Positions 1 to 8,883 of a stretch of 64,000 nt of DNA are shown piece after piece. Origin of the DNA: an uncultured Bacillota bacterium (lineage in GTDB: Bacteria > Bacillota_I > Bacilli_A > RFN20 > CAG-288); NCBI GenBank assembly GCA_949282275.1, contig CASDOO010000010.1:133481-197480 (forward strand), given 5' to 3'. The notes below the pieces were generated by a model. That model was given only the letters and a program-made list of their open reading frames with translations. It did no database searches and was not told where the DNA came from. Numbering within the stretch: the first letter of the stretch is position 1; every line of letters begins with the position of its first letter. Made by a program: the position numbers and the translations under genes.

Positions 1-216
1 TTCAAGATTGTCTTCCATGGAGTCACGGGCTTTTCCTGTCGTGGCGAAGAGGCCGATAGCTATACTTATAAAATTGCCGATGTCCGAAAAGACTCTCTTC
101 ATCTTGTTCTGGAAGGAATGTCTTTCGAGAGCGCATCAAGTCTTTTGGATATTTCCTTTTCCTTCCGTGACTATCATGTCGAGGACTTAGGAAAAATCGA
201 AAGCCCGGAGGCTTAA
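1..216 (+). CDS. C-terminal end of an unidentified protein (5' truncated by the window)
   Basis: An open frame enters from the left edge and ends at TAA 214-216, giving the last 71 residues of a protein. The end is acidic and finishes SPEA. It has no hydrophobic segment and no motif I recognise. Frame choice rests on codon use typical of the neighbouring genes (GTC, CTT, TCC, GAA) and on the absence of stops. It runs toward the minus-strand priA group and shares the 3' intergenic hairpin with it. Function cannot be assigned from the fragment. Confidence 0.6.
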   Translation, partial: FKIVFHGVTGFSCRGEEADSYTYKIADVRKDSLHLVLEGMSFESASSLLDISFSFRDYHVEDLGKIESPEA

Positions 217-323
217 GCTCTGCGTTCCCTATCGGACTGGATTTTTTGGATTGGTACCAGACTATCCGCAAACGTAAGTCCACCACCGATATATCGATGA
301 CCATGTCTTGACATGGACTCACC

Positions 324-358
324 AAAAAACGATGACCCCGGAATGAGATCATCGTTTT
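324..358 (-). terminator. Rho-independent terminator of the gmk-priA group
   Basis: AAAACGATGA (349-358 read on the minus strand) pairs with TCATCGTTTT (326-335), leaving a 13-nt loop. On the minus strand the stem runs into six T. It lies 20 bp after the stop of the minus-strand gene ending at 379. Because the stem begins with A-rich sequence it may also serve the plus-strand gene that ends at 216. Confidence 0.75.
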
Positions 359-378
359 GGAATGGCTTTGCGTCGGAA

Positions 379-936
379 TCAATCCTTTTTCTTGTTCCGA
401 TGGCGGTCGTTTACGTCCTTCCTTATGCCGGTCAGGGCTTCATAGACTTCCCTATCCGTTGCATCGGGATGTTCCCGGACGTAGGCATCGAATTCGCCGA
501 TGATGTCCCCCATGTACGGTTCTTCCTCTTCGGCAAAGTCCTCTTCCTCTTCCGCTTCTTCATGATGGCTGTCGGCCTTGACGACGTTGCTTTCGGTCAT
601 GAAGGCAGGATAGTCGGAATCGAAGAAGACGTGTTCGTGTTCGGAATCGAAGTACGAAAAGAGTATGCGGACGTGGATGGCGAGGTCCTTGAAGGCGTCC
701 TTGAGATAGTTCACGGCGGCTTCCTCCCGATCCTGAAGGTCGTAGGGCGCCTCGATGCGGACGTTGAGGTGATAGGAGGTCTGTTCCATGCCGTCGTGGA
801 TGATGAACGAGGCCGGAGCGAAGAACTCCAGGTCGTTGCTATCGATGCCATAGATTTCCGTCAGTCCTTTGTGGATGCGCTTTGTATAGTCGATCGCGTT
901 GTAGGGGTCTGTGCCCAAGAGAGAGACAATGATCAT
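379..936 (-). CDS. Conserved-looking hypothetical protein with acidic tail, downstream of priA
   Basis: A 185-residue protein whose ATG (934-936) directly abuts the priA stop TAA (937-939), so it is almost certainly translated from the same mRNA. Residues 1 to about 115 look like a compact alpha/beta domain with strands MIIVSLLG and HVRILFSYF. They are followed by a Glu-rich stretch (EEAEEEEDFAEEEE) and a short helical, basic C-terminus. There is no signal peptide or membrane segment, so it should be cytosolic. I do not recognise the family. Position in a gmk-priA operon hints at a housekeeping or replication-linked role, but that is inference only. Confidence 0.7.
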   Translation of the reverse strand: MIIVSLLGTDPYNAIDYTKRIHKGLTEIYGIDSNDLEFFAPASFIIHDGMEQTSYHLNVRIEAPYDLQDREEAAVNYLKDAFKDLAIHVRILFSYFDSEHEHVFFDSDYPAFMTESNVVKADSHHEEAEEEEDFAEEEEPYMGDIIGEFDAYVREHPDATDREVYEALTGIRKDVNDRHRNKKKD

Positions 937-3153
937 TTAGATACCTTCCGTTCCAGGATCGACGTCGATGAGCACTTCCACGTCCTTGTTGGCCATGCGG
1001 TAGACCTTGAGGACCTTGAGAAGCTCCGACGCCTCTTCCTTGACTTTATATTTTAACAGGATGTTTCGATAATATCTGCCATTGATATGGGGAATGTAGG
1101 GGGTAGAAGGACCGTAGATGTTGATTCGCATCGCCCCGACGCGGGAGAGAAGGAGATTCTTGATTTCGAAGCTGGCATCGGTGCACCTTTCGTAGTCCAT
1201 CGCCTTGATGATGATAAGTGCGAGATAGACGAAGGGAGGATACTGGAACTGTCGTCGTTCCTTCATTTCCATTTGATAGAAGGACTCATAGTCCTGCTTC
1301 GAGGCCAGGGACAGGACCTCGTTCTTCGGACAGTAGGTCTGGACTAGGACCCTTCCCTTCTTGCTTCCCCTTCCAGAGCGACCGACGAACTGGCTGACCA
1401 GATCGAACGTTTCCTCGTTTGCCATGAAAGAAGGAAGCCGCAAGGAACTATCGGCATCCAGCATCGCGGCAAGGGTGACGTTCGGGAAGTCGTGTCCTTT
1501 GGCGATGACCTGCGTCCCGATCAGGATGTCGGCCTCTCCAAGCGAGAAGGATTCCAGGATCTCGTGCCTTCTTTCGTTGCCCGTGATGTCGGAATCCAGA
1601 CGGAGGATTCTGGCTGTCGGGAAGAAGGTCTTCAGATCCTCGTAGGCGCGCTCCGTTCCATAACCCAAGGGCATGAATTCCTTTCCCCCGCATTGGCATT
1701 GATGAGAGGAAGCGGAGGCACGATAGTCACAGTGATGACAGAGAAGCTCGTTGGATCTCTTGTGGTAGTTGAGCGGGATTCCGCAGTTTGGGCATGTCGC
1801 CACCATGTGGCAGTCCCGACAGAGGAACATCGGGGCATAGCCACGCCTGTTTATAAGAACCATCGCCTGTTCATGATTGGAAAGCGTCTTTTCTATTTCT
1901 TCGAACAGACGTTTGGATATCAATGCGGATTTTGCGGGATCGTAAGCCTTTGGAAGATTCATGTCGACAAGGATGAGATCCTTTTCCTGGCTGGCTGCAT
2001 AGCGCTTGGATAGGACAACCGGAAGATAAAGGCCTTTTTCTGCCCTGGCGTTGTCGATGATGCGTGGCGTTGCCGAGCCTAGGACGACCTGTGCCTTCTC
2101 GATATCCTTCCGCATCAAGGCGACCGTTATGGCATCATAGAAGGGAGAGGTATCCTGCTTATAGGTGTTGGAATGCTCTTCGTCGATGATGATCAGGCCA
2201 AGGTTTTCGACAGGGGCGAAGATTGCCGATCGCGTTCCGAGCACGATCTTGCTTTCCCCGGAGACGATGCGACGGTATTCCTCGTAACGCCGGTTATCGG
2301 AAAGGGAGGAATTCAGGATGGAAATCGTGTCCCGGAAAAAGGAATAGAATCGGTTTGCCATCTGGTCCGTCAAGGCGATTTCCGGAATCAGGACAAGGAC
2401 TCCCTTTCCTTCCTCTAGGGCTTTCTTGGCAAGGCTGAGGTAGATTTCCGTCTTTCCCGACCCCGTAACGCCCTTTAGCAGGGCGACCTTGTCCGGATTA
2501 TTGACGATGGTCTTGTAGGCTTCCGTCTGGCTCTCCGTCAAGGCAAAATCGCGAAGGGAAGAAGCGACCATTTCCGGAATCCGGTTGGCTGGTATCTTTC
2601 GGACCTCGAGATACCCATCCTCGATGAGCTTCTGTAGGCTTTTCTTTGCCGAAACGGAGGAAAGGCGGACGCCATCCTTCTTTCCGGCCAATTTCCCATA
2701 GAGCTTTTCGATGTTCGTCCCCTTTTTTCCGGCATATGCTTTTCCTGTCGGAAAAACATAATCGATGAAACGGCCCTGGCTTTTCTTCAGGGCGGAATCC
2801 TTTGGCTTGAGGGATGGCGGAAGGAAGGCGTTGAGGACCTTTATCAGGTCCGTGGCATAGTAGGAAGCCATATCCTTTGCCAACTGGATGAGGCCAGGGC
2901 CAAGAAGCGGCTGGCTGTCGATGACTTTTTGGATAGGGGAAAGCCGGATTTGCTTTTCCTTTTGGTAGTCCTCCAGGGAAGATAAAACCTTGACCGGTTC
3001 CTCGAGGACGAAACCGACGGTCTTTTCGGAATGCCCAAAGGAAACCAAGACGCGCATTCCGGCATGGATGCCTTCTTCCTTGGCATAGTAATCAAAAGGG
3101 CGGTCCAAGGAAACAACCGCCCTTCCGATCAAGACCTTGACGAGAAAGAACAT
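937..3153 (-). CDS. priA: Primosomal protein N' (PriA replication-restart helicase)
   Basis: 738 residues, the normal PriA length. The N-terminus carries the 3'-DNA-binding domain (GRAVVSLDRPFDYYA). The helicase core has Walker A GVTGSGKT near residue 230 and Walker B IIIDEEHSNTYKQ. The zinc-binding cysteines that bind ssDNA and sit on the wing follow (CRDC, CPNC, CHHC, CQCGG), then helicase C-terminal motifs (IGTQVIAKGHDFPNV and SGRG). PriA reloads the replicative helicase at stalled forks. The start at 3153 lies 7 bp after the gmk stop, and the gmk-priA order matches many Firmicutes, although rpoZ and coaBC, often between them, are absent here. Confidence 0.97.
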   Translation of the reverse strand: MFFLVKVLIGRAVVSLDRPFDYYAKEEGIHAGMRVLVSFGHSEKTVGFVLEEPVKVLSSLEDYQKEKQIRLSPIQKVIDSQPLLGPGLIQLAKDMASYYATDLIKVLNAFLPPSLKPKDSALKKSQGRFIDYVFPTGKAYAGKKGTNIEKLYGKLAGKKDGVRLSSVSAKKSLQKLIEDGYLEVRKIPANRIPEMVASSLRDFALTESQTEAYKTIVNNPDKVALLKGVTGSGKTEIYLSLAKKALEEGKGVLVLIPEIALTDQMANRFYSFFRDTISILNSSLSDNRRYEEYRRIVSGESKIVLGTRSAIFAPVENLGLIIIDEEHSNTYKQDTSPFYDAITVALMRKDIEKAQVVLGSATPRIIDNARAEKGLYLPVVLSKRYAASQEKDLILVDMNLPKAYDPAKSALISKRLFEEIEKTLSNHEQAMVLINRRGYAPMFLCRDCHMVATCPNCGIPLNYHKRSNELLCHHCDYRASASSHQCQCGGKEFMPLGYGTERAYEDLKTFFPTARILRLDSDITGNERRHEILESFSLGEADILIGTQVIAKGHDFPNVTLAAMLDADSSLRLPSFMANEETFDLVSQFVGRSGRGSKKGRVLVQTYCPKNEVLSLASKQDYESFYQMEMKERRQFQYPPFVYLALIIIKAMDYERCTDASFEIKNLLLSRVGAMRINIYGPSTPYIPHINGRYYRNILLKYKVKEEASELLKVLKVYRMANKDVEVLIDVDPGTEGI

Positions 3154-3160
3154 TTCCCTC

Positions 3161-3790
3161 CTAGGGTCTCTTGATGACGTATTCGGGATCCGTCGGCTGA
3201 TTGTTCTCGACGGCTTCGCAATACTTGATCCTGTTGAGCACGGATTGCTTGAAGCGGAGGGCAGTCTTGTTGACGGTATAGTTGGTCAGGCAGACATCGT
3301 ATTCGACGCGCTTGGCGATCTCTTCCTGGCTCTTCTGGATACGCTCGCTGATTTCCTCCTCGCTCTCGGAACCGCGTAGCTTGATTCTTCTTTCGAGTTC
3401 CTCCAAGGAGGGAGGCATGAGGAAGATGGCGAGGGTATACATGCCACGATACTGCTCCATGACCTTTTCGGCTCCGGTGACTTCAATCTCAAGAAGGACA
3501 TTGCGTCCCTGCTTGAGGTTGTCGTCGACAAAGTCCCTCGGCGTTCCGTAATAATTGTCGCAGTATTCGACGTGTTCGATAAAGCCATTGCGGGCAAGCA
3601 GGTTCCGGAAGGTGTCCTTGCTGACGAAGAGATAGTCCTTTCCGTTTTGCTCCTTTGGCCTTTTCTGCCTTGTCGTCATGGAAACGGAGAAGGCAAGATT
3701 GAGTTCCTTGTCCTTCATCAGCTTTCTTCTCAAGACGCCCTTGCCCACTCCGGAGGGGCCGGAGAGGATAATCAATAAACCCTGTTTCAT
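3161..3790 (-). CDS. gmk: Guanylate kinase
   Basis: 209 residues, typical for Gmk. The P-loop GPSGVGKG is at residues 10-17, and the GMP-binding region shows SMTTRQKRP and the YYGTP motif of the mobile lid. The enzyme phosphorylates GMP to GDP with ATP in the cytosol. An AAAGGA Shine-Dalgarno lies 6 nt before ATG 3790. It is the first gene of the minus-strand gmk-priA-hypothetical group. guaA, which makes GMP, is elsewhere in this window (45.4-46.9 kb), so two consecutive guanine nucleotide steps are both present. Confidence 0.97.
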   Translation of the reverse strand: MKQGLLIILSGPSGVGKGVLRRKLMKDKELNLAFSVSMTTRQKRPKEQNGKDYLFVSKDTFRNLLARNGFIEHVEYCDNYYGTPRDFVDDNLKQGRNVLLEIEVTGAEKVMEQYRGMYTLAIFLMPPSLEELERRIKLRGSESEEEISERIQKSQEEIAKRVEYDVCLTNYTVNKTALRFKQSVLNRIKYCEAVENNQPTDPEYVIKRP

Positions 3791-3902
3791 TCTTTCGTCC
3801 TTTCTAAATTGAAATCGATTTGTCTTTGTTCTTTACTATTTTACCACCTGACCACGTAATCCTTTATGCTCCGAAGGCAAAAAATGCCGATTTTGTCTCT
3901 TT

Positions 3903-4826
3903 TTAGAAGAAATAGAGCAGGATGCCGGCGAACTGGAGAATGGTTCCGGCAAGGCAGAAGATATGGAAGATGAAGTGGAAATAGCGACGATATCGGCCGA
4001 TGGCATAGAGTATCGCGCCGATGGTATAGGCGATGCCGCCGAAGAGGAAGAGGAGACACTGCGTCATGCCGACGGTTTCCCATAGTTGCGGGAAGAAACA
4101 TATTATGAGCCAACCTATTACGATATAAAGCAGATGGGATATAACCTTTACAGGCTTCTTTCGCATCATTGTCGCATTGAGAACGACACCAAGAATTGCG
4201 AGGAAGCAGACAACGCCGACGACGCTGTAACCAATGGCTGGGTAGGTTGGGGCAAGCATCAGGACACAGACGGGAATATAGGTGCCGGCGATGAGCACAT
4301 AAATCGTACAGTGATCCAGGATCTGGAAGACGGCCTTAGCCTTGTTGAGTCCCAGAAAGTGGTAGATGGAAGACATGGTATAGAGGAAGATCATCGAGAA
4401 GCCATATATTGCCATGCAGAGGATGGCCGTTGCTCGATTGTCGCTGACGATAGGGCTGACGGCTGCGAAATAGACGCCAAGGATCGTGGCGACGATGCCG
4501 AAGGCGCCACCGACGATGTGGGAGATGGCGTTCATCAGCTCCTCGCCCTGCGTATAGATGGGAAGGCGGAGTTCCTTTCTCTTCTTGGCTATCAGTTCGG
4601 CTTTCCGCTGCCGCATTGCCTCTTTCTCTTCCTTTGTCAGGCTGCCCGTCTTTTCCTCTTGGCGGATTTGACGGATTTCCTCCTTGATCTGTCTGAGGAA
4701 AGCCTTTCTTTCCTGGACGAGGGACTGCTTGAGCTTGCGAAACTCTATCTCCTTGTTTCGTATCTGTTCTTTGTAGGAGAGGATTCTTTCTTCTGGTTTT
4801 TGAATGTCTTTTTGTTCTTTTTCCAT
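3903..4826 (-). CDS. Hemolysin III / PAQR family membrane protein with N-terminal coiled coil
   Basis: 307 residues. Residues 1-90 are highly charged and helical (KEEKEAMRQRKAELIAKKR), a probable coiled coil. This is an unusual addition, since the family is normally about 210 residues. The rest has seven hydrophobic segments with the family signatures: GEELMNAISHIVGG before TM1, SSIYHFL in TM3, LDHCTIYVLIAGTY, and a C-terminal HFIFHIF. The conserved Ser, Asp and three His of the PAQR metal site all appear present. Membrane remodelling or hydrolase activity is suggested for relatives; the hemolysin name is historical. The gene is alone, with its promoter only 15 nt upstream and no clear Shine-Dalgarno. 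Confidence 0.9.
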   Translation of the reverse strand: MEKEQKDIQKPEERILSYKEQIRNKEIEFRKLKQSLVQERKAFLRQIKEEIRQIRQEEKTGSLTKEEKEAMRQRKAELIAKKRKELRLPIYTQGEELMNAISHIVGGAFGIVATILGVYFAAVSPIVSDNRATAILCMAIYGFSMIFLYTMSSIYHFLGLNKAKAVFQILDHCTIYVLIAGTYIPVCVLMLAPTYPAIGYSVVGVVCFLAILGVVLNATMMRKKPVKVISHLLYIVIGWLIICFFPQLWETVGMTQCLLFLFGGIAYTIGAILYAIGRYRRYFHFIFHIFCLAGTILQFAGILLYFF

Positions 4827-4841
4827 GATTTGTGCCGCATT

Positions 4842-4847
4842 ATTATA
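4842..4847 (-). promoter_or_regulatory. -10 box (TATAAT) for the hemolysin III gene, near-leaderless
   Basis: On the minus strand a perfect TATAAT ends 15 nt before ATG 4826. Transcription starting 6-8 nt downstream would leave a leader of about 8 nt with no room for a Shine-Dalgarno, and none is visible. The -35 region is poor. Confidence 0.55.
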
Positions 4848-4967
4848 CTCTTTGCGAAGAAAAAAGAGATGGACATCCTTCTTCTTTCCGTGAATTGGAA
4901 GAAGAAATGACGATGTGTGAAAGAAACCCGGGAAGTACGAAATCTTATTGTAAAAAACGGGTCATGA

Positions 4968-4994
4968 TTGGATAATATTAAAGCTTTATATAAT
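4968..4994 (+). promoter_or_regulatory. Promoter for the DUF1189-like gene
   Basis: TTGGAT (4968-4973) and TATAAT (4989-4994) with a 15-bp spacer, in the AT-rich stretch between the divergent genes. The expected start near 5001 gives a 20-nt leader holding the AAAAGGTG ribosome binding site. Confidence 0.5.
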
Positions 4995-5020
4995 AAGTGC
5001 ATCTAAAAGGTGAAAACACA

Positions 5021-6334
5021 ATGGGAAATATTTCTTACCTGCTGAAGTCGCTTTATAGCAATCACGTCATTCTCGAAGGACGAAAAAAGCCGTGGTACTT
5101 TACCCTCATCTTCTTTGTCATCGGCATTTTCCTGCCCTGGATTCCCCTTCTTTCCTCCGGCTATACCTCGGACTCGTCAACTTTCATCACGGCGACCCAG
5201 AATCACGAAATCGACAAAGGCCTTCTCATGCTTTCCAAGGAGAAGAGCTTCAACCAAGTCACCATCGGACAGGAAGAGGGCGAATATTTCCTCGACATGT
5301 CCGGTCTTTCCGATACGGATTTCCTTGCCGAGAACGTCGATACGTCCGAAAATTCCTGGCAGAACGAATATGATGGCATCAACGAGAAGGAAATGGCCCT
5401 AGGCTTTTATGTCGATAACGCAGATAGGACAGGGCTCCCGGACAATGTCCAGGGACAGGTCTTTGAGGCCAGCTCCTATGTCGAGAGCAATGTCGATTCA
5501 ATGACTGGTCTTGGCCAGGCCTTCTATTTCGACGCCCTTATGGTTGATACCGCCGAATACCCGACGATCGATCCGGCACCTTCCAATTCCTCTTCTTCTT
5601 CCGGAACCCAGATTGAATACGAAGAGAACGGAAAGACGTATTTCCTTCTTGCCTACTATCTTCCGGATCTGGACACCACCACGGAAAGTGGAGCCAAGTA
5701 TCTCGTTAACTTCATCTATTCCGTCGTTCTTGGCGTCGATTCCTCGGATGGGCAGAGTTTCTCTCACTGGCCACATTCCTACATCGTCTTCACCAAGGAT
5801 TCCTTCAGCCTTGTCACCTACCCCCTTCGTTCCGCAAAGACGAATCGATATGCCGCTTCCTATATGGATGGCCGCTTCAATGATGCCGTCGCTGGACAGG
5901 AGCCGGCTGTCGGCACGGGCCTTCAAGACTTTTTCTATCGCAATGATGCCGACAATGACCAGGCCCTTTCCAACATCCGTGTCTTCTTCAATGCCGGACA
6001 TCGTCAGAACGTTATCCGGAGCACGTGGATCAATTGTGGAATCCTTGCTGCGGTCTATGCCGGACTTGTTCTTGTCTCTTCGGGAATCATCATGTTCCTC
6101 GTCAAGAGAAAGACGTCCATCTATCGCGAAACCAATTACTGGGAAGCCATCAAGATTGCCGTCACGCTCTCCTTCACGCCGGCCCTGCTTTCCATGATTG
6201 TCGGTTTCATGTCCTTCGAATACGGTGTCGGCGCTCTTGTCCTCTGCATTCTCTTCCGTGTCATCTGGATGAACAACAAGATTTGCCCGCCCGCTCCGAC
6301 GGACAACAAGCCTCTCTATCAGGCTCGTCAATAG
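5021..6334 (+). CDS. DUF1189-like multi-pass membrane protein with large extracellular domain
   Basis: 437 residues from ATG 5021, chosen over an upstream GTG (4997) because AAAAGGTG sits 7 nt before it. Residues 1-30 are cytosolic (SLYSNHVILEGRKKPWY), followed by a first TM at about 25-45. A soluble region of about 270 residues follows, containing a Ser-rich linker (SNSSSSSG), then three more TM segments and a short Pro-rich tail. The order of N-terminal anchor, outside domain and C-terminal TM cluster resembles the DUF1189 family of Firmicutes, whose function is unknown; the match is from memory of the fold pattern. It stands 95 bp before the DUF1538/P-II group and may be cotranscribed with it. 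Confidence 0.6.
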   Translation: MGNISYLLKSLYSNHVILEGRKKPWYFTLIFFVIGIFLPWIPLLSSGYTSDSSTFITATQNHEIDKGLLMLSKEKSFNQVTIGQEEGEYFLDMSGLSDTDFLAENVDTSENSWQNEYDGINEKEMALGFYVDNADRTGLPDNVQGQVFEASSYVESNVDSMTGLGQAFYFDALMVDTAEYPTIDPAPSNSSSSSGTQIEYEENGKTYFLLAYYLPDLDTTTESGAKYLVNFIYSVVLGVDSSDGQSFSHWPHSYIVFTKDSFSLVTYPLRSAKTNRYAASYMDGRFNDAVAGQEPAVGTGLQDFFYRNDADNDQALSNIRVFFNAGHRQNVIRSTWINCGILAAVYAGLVLVSSGIIMFLVKRKTSIYRETNYWEAIKIAVTLSFTPALLSMIVGFMSFEYGVGALVLCILFRVIWMNNKICPPAPTDNKPLYQARQ

Positions 6335-6357
6335 CAATCGATCCGATTGCATTCCAA

Positions 6358-6405
6358 GCCGGCAGGATGACGGAAACCCTTTTGGTGTCTTCGTCATAGG
6401 CCGGC
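6358..6405 (+). promoter_or_regulatory. Long hairpin just upstream of the DUF1538 ribosome binding site
   Basis: GCCGGC (6358-6363) pairs with GCCGGC (6400-6405), and inside it ATGACG (6367-6372) pairs with CGTCAT (6392-6397), with partial pairing further in. No T-run follows, so it is a weak terminator candidate. It ends 8 nt before the AGGAAAGGAGGA Shine-Dalgarno. It could stabilise a processed mRNA end or tune translation. Confidence 0.45.
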
Positions 6406-6429
6406 GATGGAAGGAAAGGAGGAAATGCC

Positions 6430-8046
6430 ATGACCATGGGTCGCGAATTCCTGGATAAACTGAAAGAATCCTGCATTTCCATACTTCCCATCATCCTTTT
6501 GATCATCGTCCTCAATTTCGCTTCGGAAAGCTTTCGTTTGGACGAAGGCACGATGGCGGGACCAACCTTCGTCTCTTTCGTGATTTCGGCCATCCCACTT
6601 CTTTTGGGCATGACGCTTTTCAACATGGGTGCCGAAAAGGCCATGGGGAAAATCGGTGAGGTCGTCGGAACATCGCTTACGAAAAGAAAGTCCCTTGCCC
6701 TATTGGCTATCATTGCAGTTCTTCTCGGGACGCTGATGACCGTTGCCGAACCGGATCTTACCGTTCTTTCCCAGAGGCTTCTTCCTTCCGGACCGAACTG
6801 GCTTCTTGTCGCCGTCGCGGCCTTGGGGGTCGGCATCATGCTTGCCGTTGCCGTCATCCGCGTCATCCTCCAAAAATCCCTCAAGATCTGGATCGTGATT
6901 GCCTATGGCCTTGTCTTTGCGTTGGGATGCATGGCGGATCCGGACTTCTTCCCGATCGTCTTCGATTCCGGCGGTGCAACGACAAGCGCCATTTCTTCCC
7001 CATTCATCATCGCCTTCGGTGTCGGTATCGCCTCCGTCCGCGGTGGCCGCAATTCCGAGGATGACTCCTTTGGCTATGCCGGTCTCTGCTCCCTTGGCCC
7101 TTTGATCACGGTCATGCTTTTGGGAATCTTCCTCGACAAAGACTTCATCCTGAGAAACCTCTCCCTGGAAATCGAGGAAATGACTGGCAATTCCTTGTCT
7201 GCCTTTTCCAAAATCGGTCCCTTCTATGCCAACCAGATTCTTTCGGCCATCATCGACGTCAGCATTTCGATTTCACCAATCGTCATCTTCTTCTTCGTCT
7301 ACAACATCTTCCTCAAGCTGCGAAGCAAGGAACTCCTCTCCATTATCATTGGCCTGGTCTATACCTATGTCGGTTTGGTCATCTTCCTCTTTGGGGCGAA
7401 TGCCGGGTTCATTCCCGTTGCCACGGCCTTGGGAAGCAACTTTGTCCATGTCGACGAATGGATATTCCTTCTCTTCGGCGCTGTCATCGGCTGTCTTATC
7501 GTCCTTGCCGAACCGGCGGTCCATGTTTTGGCGGATCAAGTTGCCGAAGTAACGAGAGGCACAATCCGAAAGGGACAGGTTTTCGTTTCTCTTGCCATTG
7601 GAACCGGTCTTGCCGTTCTCTTCAATGTCATTCGGGTTGTCTACGATATCAATCTCATTTATTTTGTGGCGCCAATCTACATCATCGGTTTCGTCATGGC
7701 CTTCCTTGTTCCCGAAATCTATGTTGCCATCGCCTTCGATTCCACCGGTGTCGCCACGGGAACCCTTTCTTCCTGCTTCCTCCTTCCCTTGTTCATCGGT
7801 TTCGTCAACTTGTCTTCCGGTGGCAACACCGACATGGTCCTGAAGGAGGGCTTTGGCATCATCGGCATGATCTCGACCATGCCCGTCATCGCCATCGAGG
7901 CCCTCGGTCTTTATGGCGTCATCAAGAACAAGGTCGAATACCGGAAGGCCCTTCGCCGGGTCATGGAAGTCGACGATGCCCAAGTTATCCACCTTCCTCT
8001 TCCGGAAGACGACATGAAGGAGAAGAACTATGGAATGGCTCGATAG
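6430..8046 (+). CDS. DUF1538 family membrane transporter-like protein
   Basis: 538 residues, almost wholly hydrophobic, with about 12 or more TM segments in two similar halves that correspond to tandem DUF1538 domains. The halves carry matching signatures, FNMGAEKAMGKIGEV with VAEPDLTVLSQ in the first and GTLSSCFLLPL with VLAEPAVHVLADQVAEV in the second. A strong AGGAGG (6417-6422) supports ATG 6430. DUF1538 proteins are predicted carriers of unknown substrate and commonly lie beside P-II-like genes, as here: the next gene starts inside this one at 8030. The likely picture is a channel or carrier gated by the two P-II-like proteins, as GlnK gates AmtB. The substrate is unknown. Confidence 0.85.
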   Translation: MTMGREFLDKLKESCISILPIILLIIVLNFASESFRLDEGTMAGPTFVSFVISAIPLLLGMTLFNMGAEKAMGKIGEVVGTSLTKRKSLALLAIIAVLLGTLMTVAEPDLTVLSQRLLPSGPNWLLVAVAALGVGIMLAVAVIRVILQKSLKIWIVIAYGLVFALGCMADPDFFPIVFDSGGATTSAISSPFIIAFGVGIASVRGGRNSEDDSFGYAGLCSLGPLITVMLLGIFLDKDFILRNLSLEIEEMTGNSLSAFSKIGPFYANQILSAIIDVSISISPIVIFFFVYNIFLKLRSKELLSIIIGLVYTYVGLVIFLFGANAGFIPVATALGSNFVHVDEWIFLLFGAVIGCLIVLAEPAVHVLADQVAEVTRGTIRKGQVFVSLAIGTGLAVLFNVIRVVYDINLIYFVAPIYIIGFVMAFLVPEIYVAIAFDSTGVATGTLSSCFLLPLFIGFVNLSSGGNTDMVLKEGFGIIGMISTMPVIAIEALGLYGVIKNKVEYRKALRRVMEVDDAQVIHLPLPEDDMKEKNYGMAR

Positions 8047-8503
8047 CTTGAAGAAACGCTTGCGGAAAAAGGAAGAACGTGTCCGCAGGAAGGTGGAGGC
8101 AAAACCGGACAGACCCTATGACCAAAGGGAAAAGGTCCAGTCCCTCTCCCTTGTCGTGACGATCGTCAATAGGCATCAGGCTGCCTATTTCCTTGAGAAC
8201 TACCAGGAAATCGGCGCATCCCTCAACATGATCCTCTATGCCTATTCCATGCCACCGGAGGAAATCGTCAAGCTTCTCGGAAGCGATGCCACGAAGAAAG
8301 ACATCATCCTGACCATCGCCAGGAGCGAATACGTCCCGGAGATGCTTAAGAGGGCAAAGGAACGCTTTGCCATATCCAAGGCGAGCAAGGGCATTGCCTT
8401 TGCCTGTCCCATCGATTCCGTCTATGGCATAGCCGTCTATAAGTTCCTCTCCGATCAGAACAAGAATGTGAGGGTCAACGAAAATGGAAAACAAGAACGA
8501 TAG
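8030..8503 (+). CDS. P-II-like signalling protein, first of a pair
   Basis: 157 residues. A basic N-terminal extension of about 35 residues (KKRLRKKEERVRRK) precedes a P-II/ferredoxin-like core starting at LSLVVTIVNR and ending with FACPIDSVYGIAVYKF. The second half follows the usual beta-alpha-beta pattern. The T-loop region (ASLNMILYAYSMPPEE) differs from GlnB, and no uridylylated Tyr context is evident. It overlaps the DUF1538 gene by 17 nt and the next gene by 20 nt, so translation is probably coupled. Likely role: bind a nucleotide or metabolite and control the DUF1538 carrier. Confidence 0.8.
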   Translation: MEWLDSLKKRLRKKEERVRRKVEAKPDRPYDQREKVQSLSLVVTIVNRHQAAYFLENYQEIGASLNMILYAYSMPPEEIVKLLGSDATKKDIILTIARSEYVPEMLKRAKERFAISKASKGIAFACPIDSVYGIAVYKFLSDQNKNVRVNENGKQER

Positions 8504-8822
8504 ATACGATCTCATTATCGCCATCGTCAATAAGGGGACGACCGATCTGGTCATGAATGCCGCAAGGAAGGCGGGATCGACCGGCGGGACCATCACCATC
8601 GCCAGGGGAACGGGAAATCCCGACCTTGCCAAGTTCTATGGCCTTGCCATTCAGCCGGAAAAGGAGATGGTCTTCATCGTCGTCAAGCAGGAAATCAAGG
8701 AAAAGGTGATGAAAGCCATCTATGACGAGGCCGGTCTTGAGACGGCAGGACAGGGAATCCTTTTCTCGCTTCCCATCACCGATGCCGTCGGTCTGGATCC
8801 TTTGGAAATCAAGGAAGAATAG
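8484..8822 (+). CDS. P-II-like signalling protein, second of a pair
   Basis: 112 residues, the standard P-II length. It begins DLIIAIVNKG (beta-1), continues to AARKAGSTGGTITIARGTG, which is the P-II turn and T-loop base, and closes with ILFSLPITDAVGL, matching the final strand. It is a cleaner P-II fold than its partner, which has a basic extension. Two unequal P-II paralogues in one operon could form homo- or heterotrimers that sense different ligands for the DUF1538 protein. It starts inside the preceding gene. No terminator is obvious downstream. Confidence 0.85.
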   Translation: MENKNDRYDLIIAIVNKGTTDLVMNAARKAGSTGGTITIARGTGNPDLAKFYGLAIQPEKEMVFIVVKQEIKEKVMKAIYDEAGLETAGQGILFSLPITDAVGLDPLEIKEE

Positions 8823-8883
8823 AGTGAATTTTCGGTAAGAAAAGCAAAGAGGATATAGGTTTGGAGAAAGACGAAACTGATTT

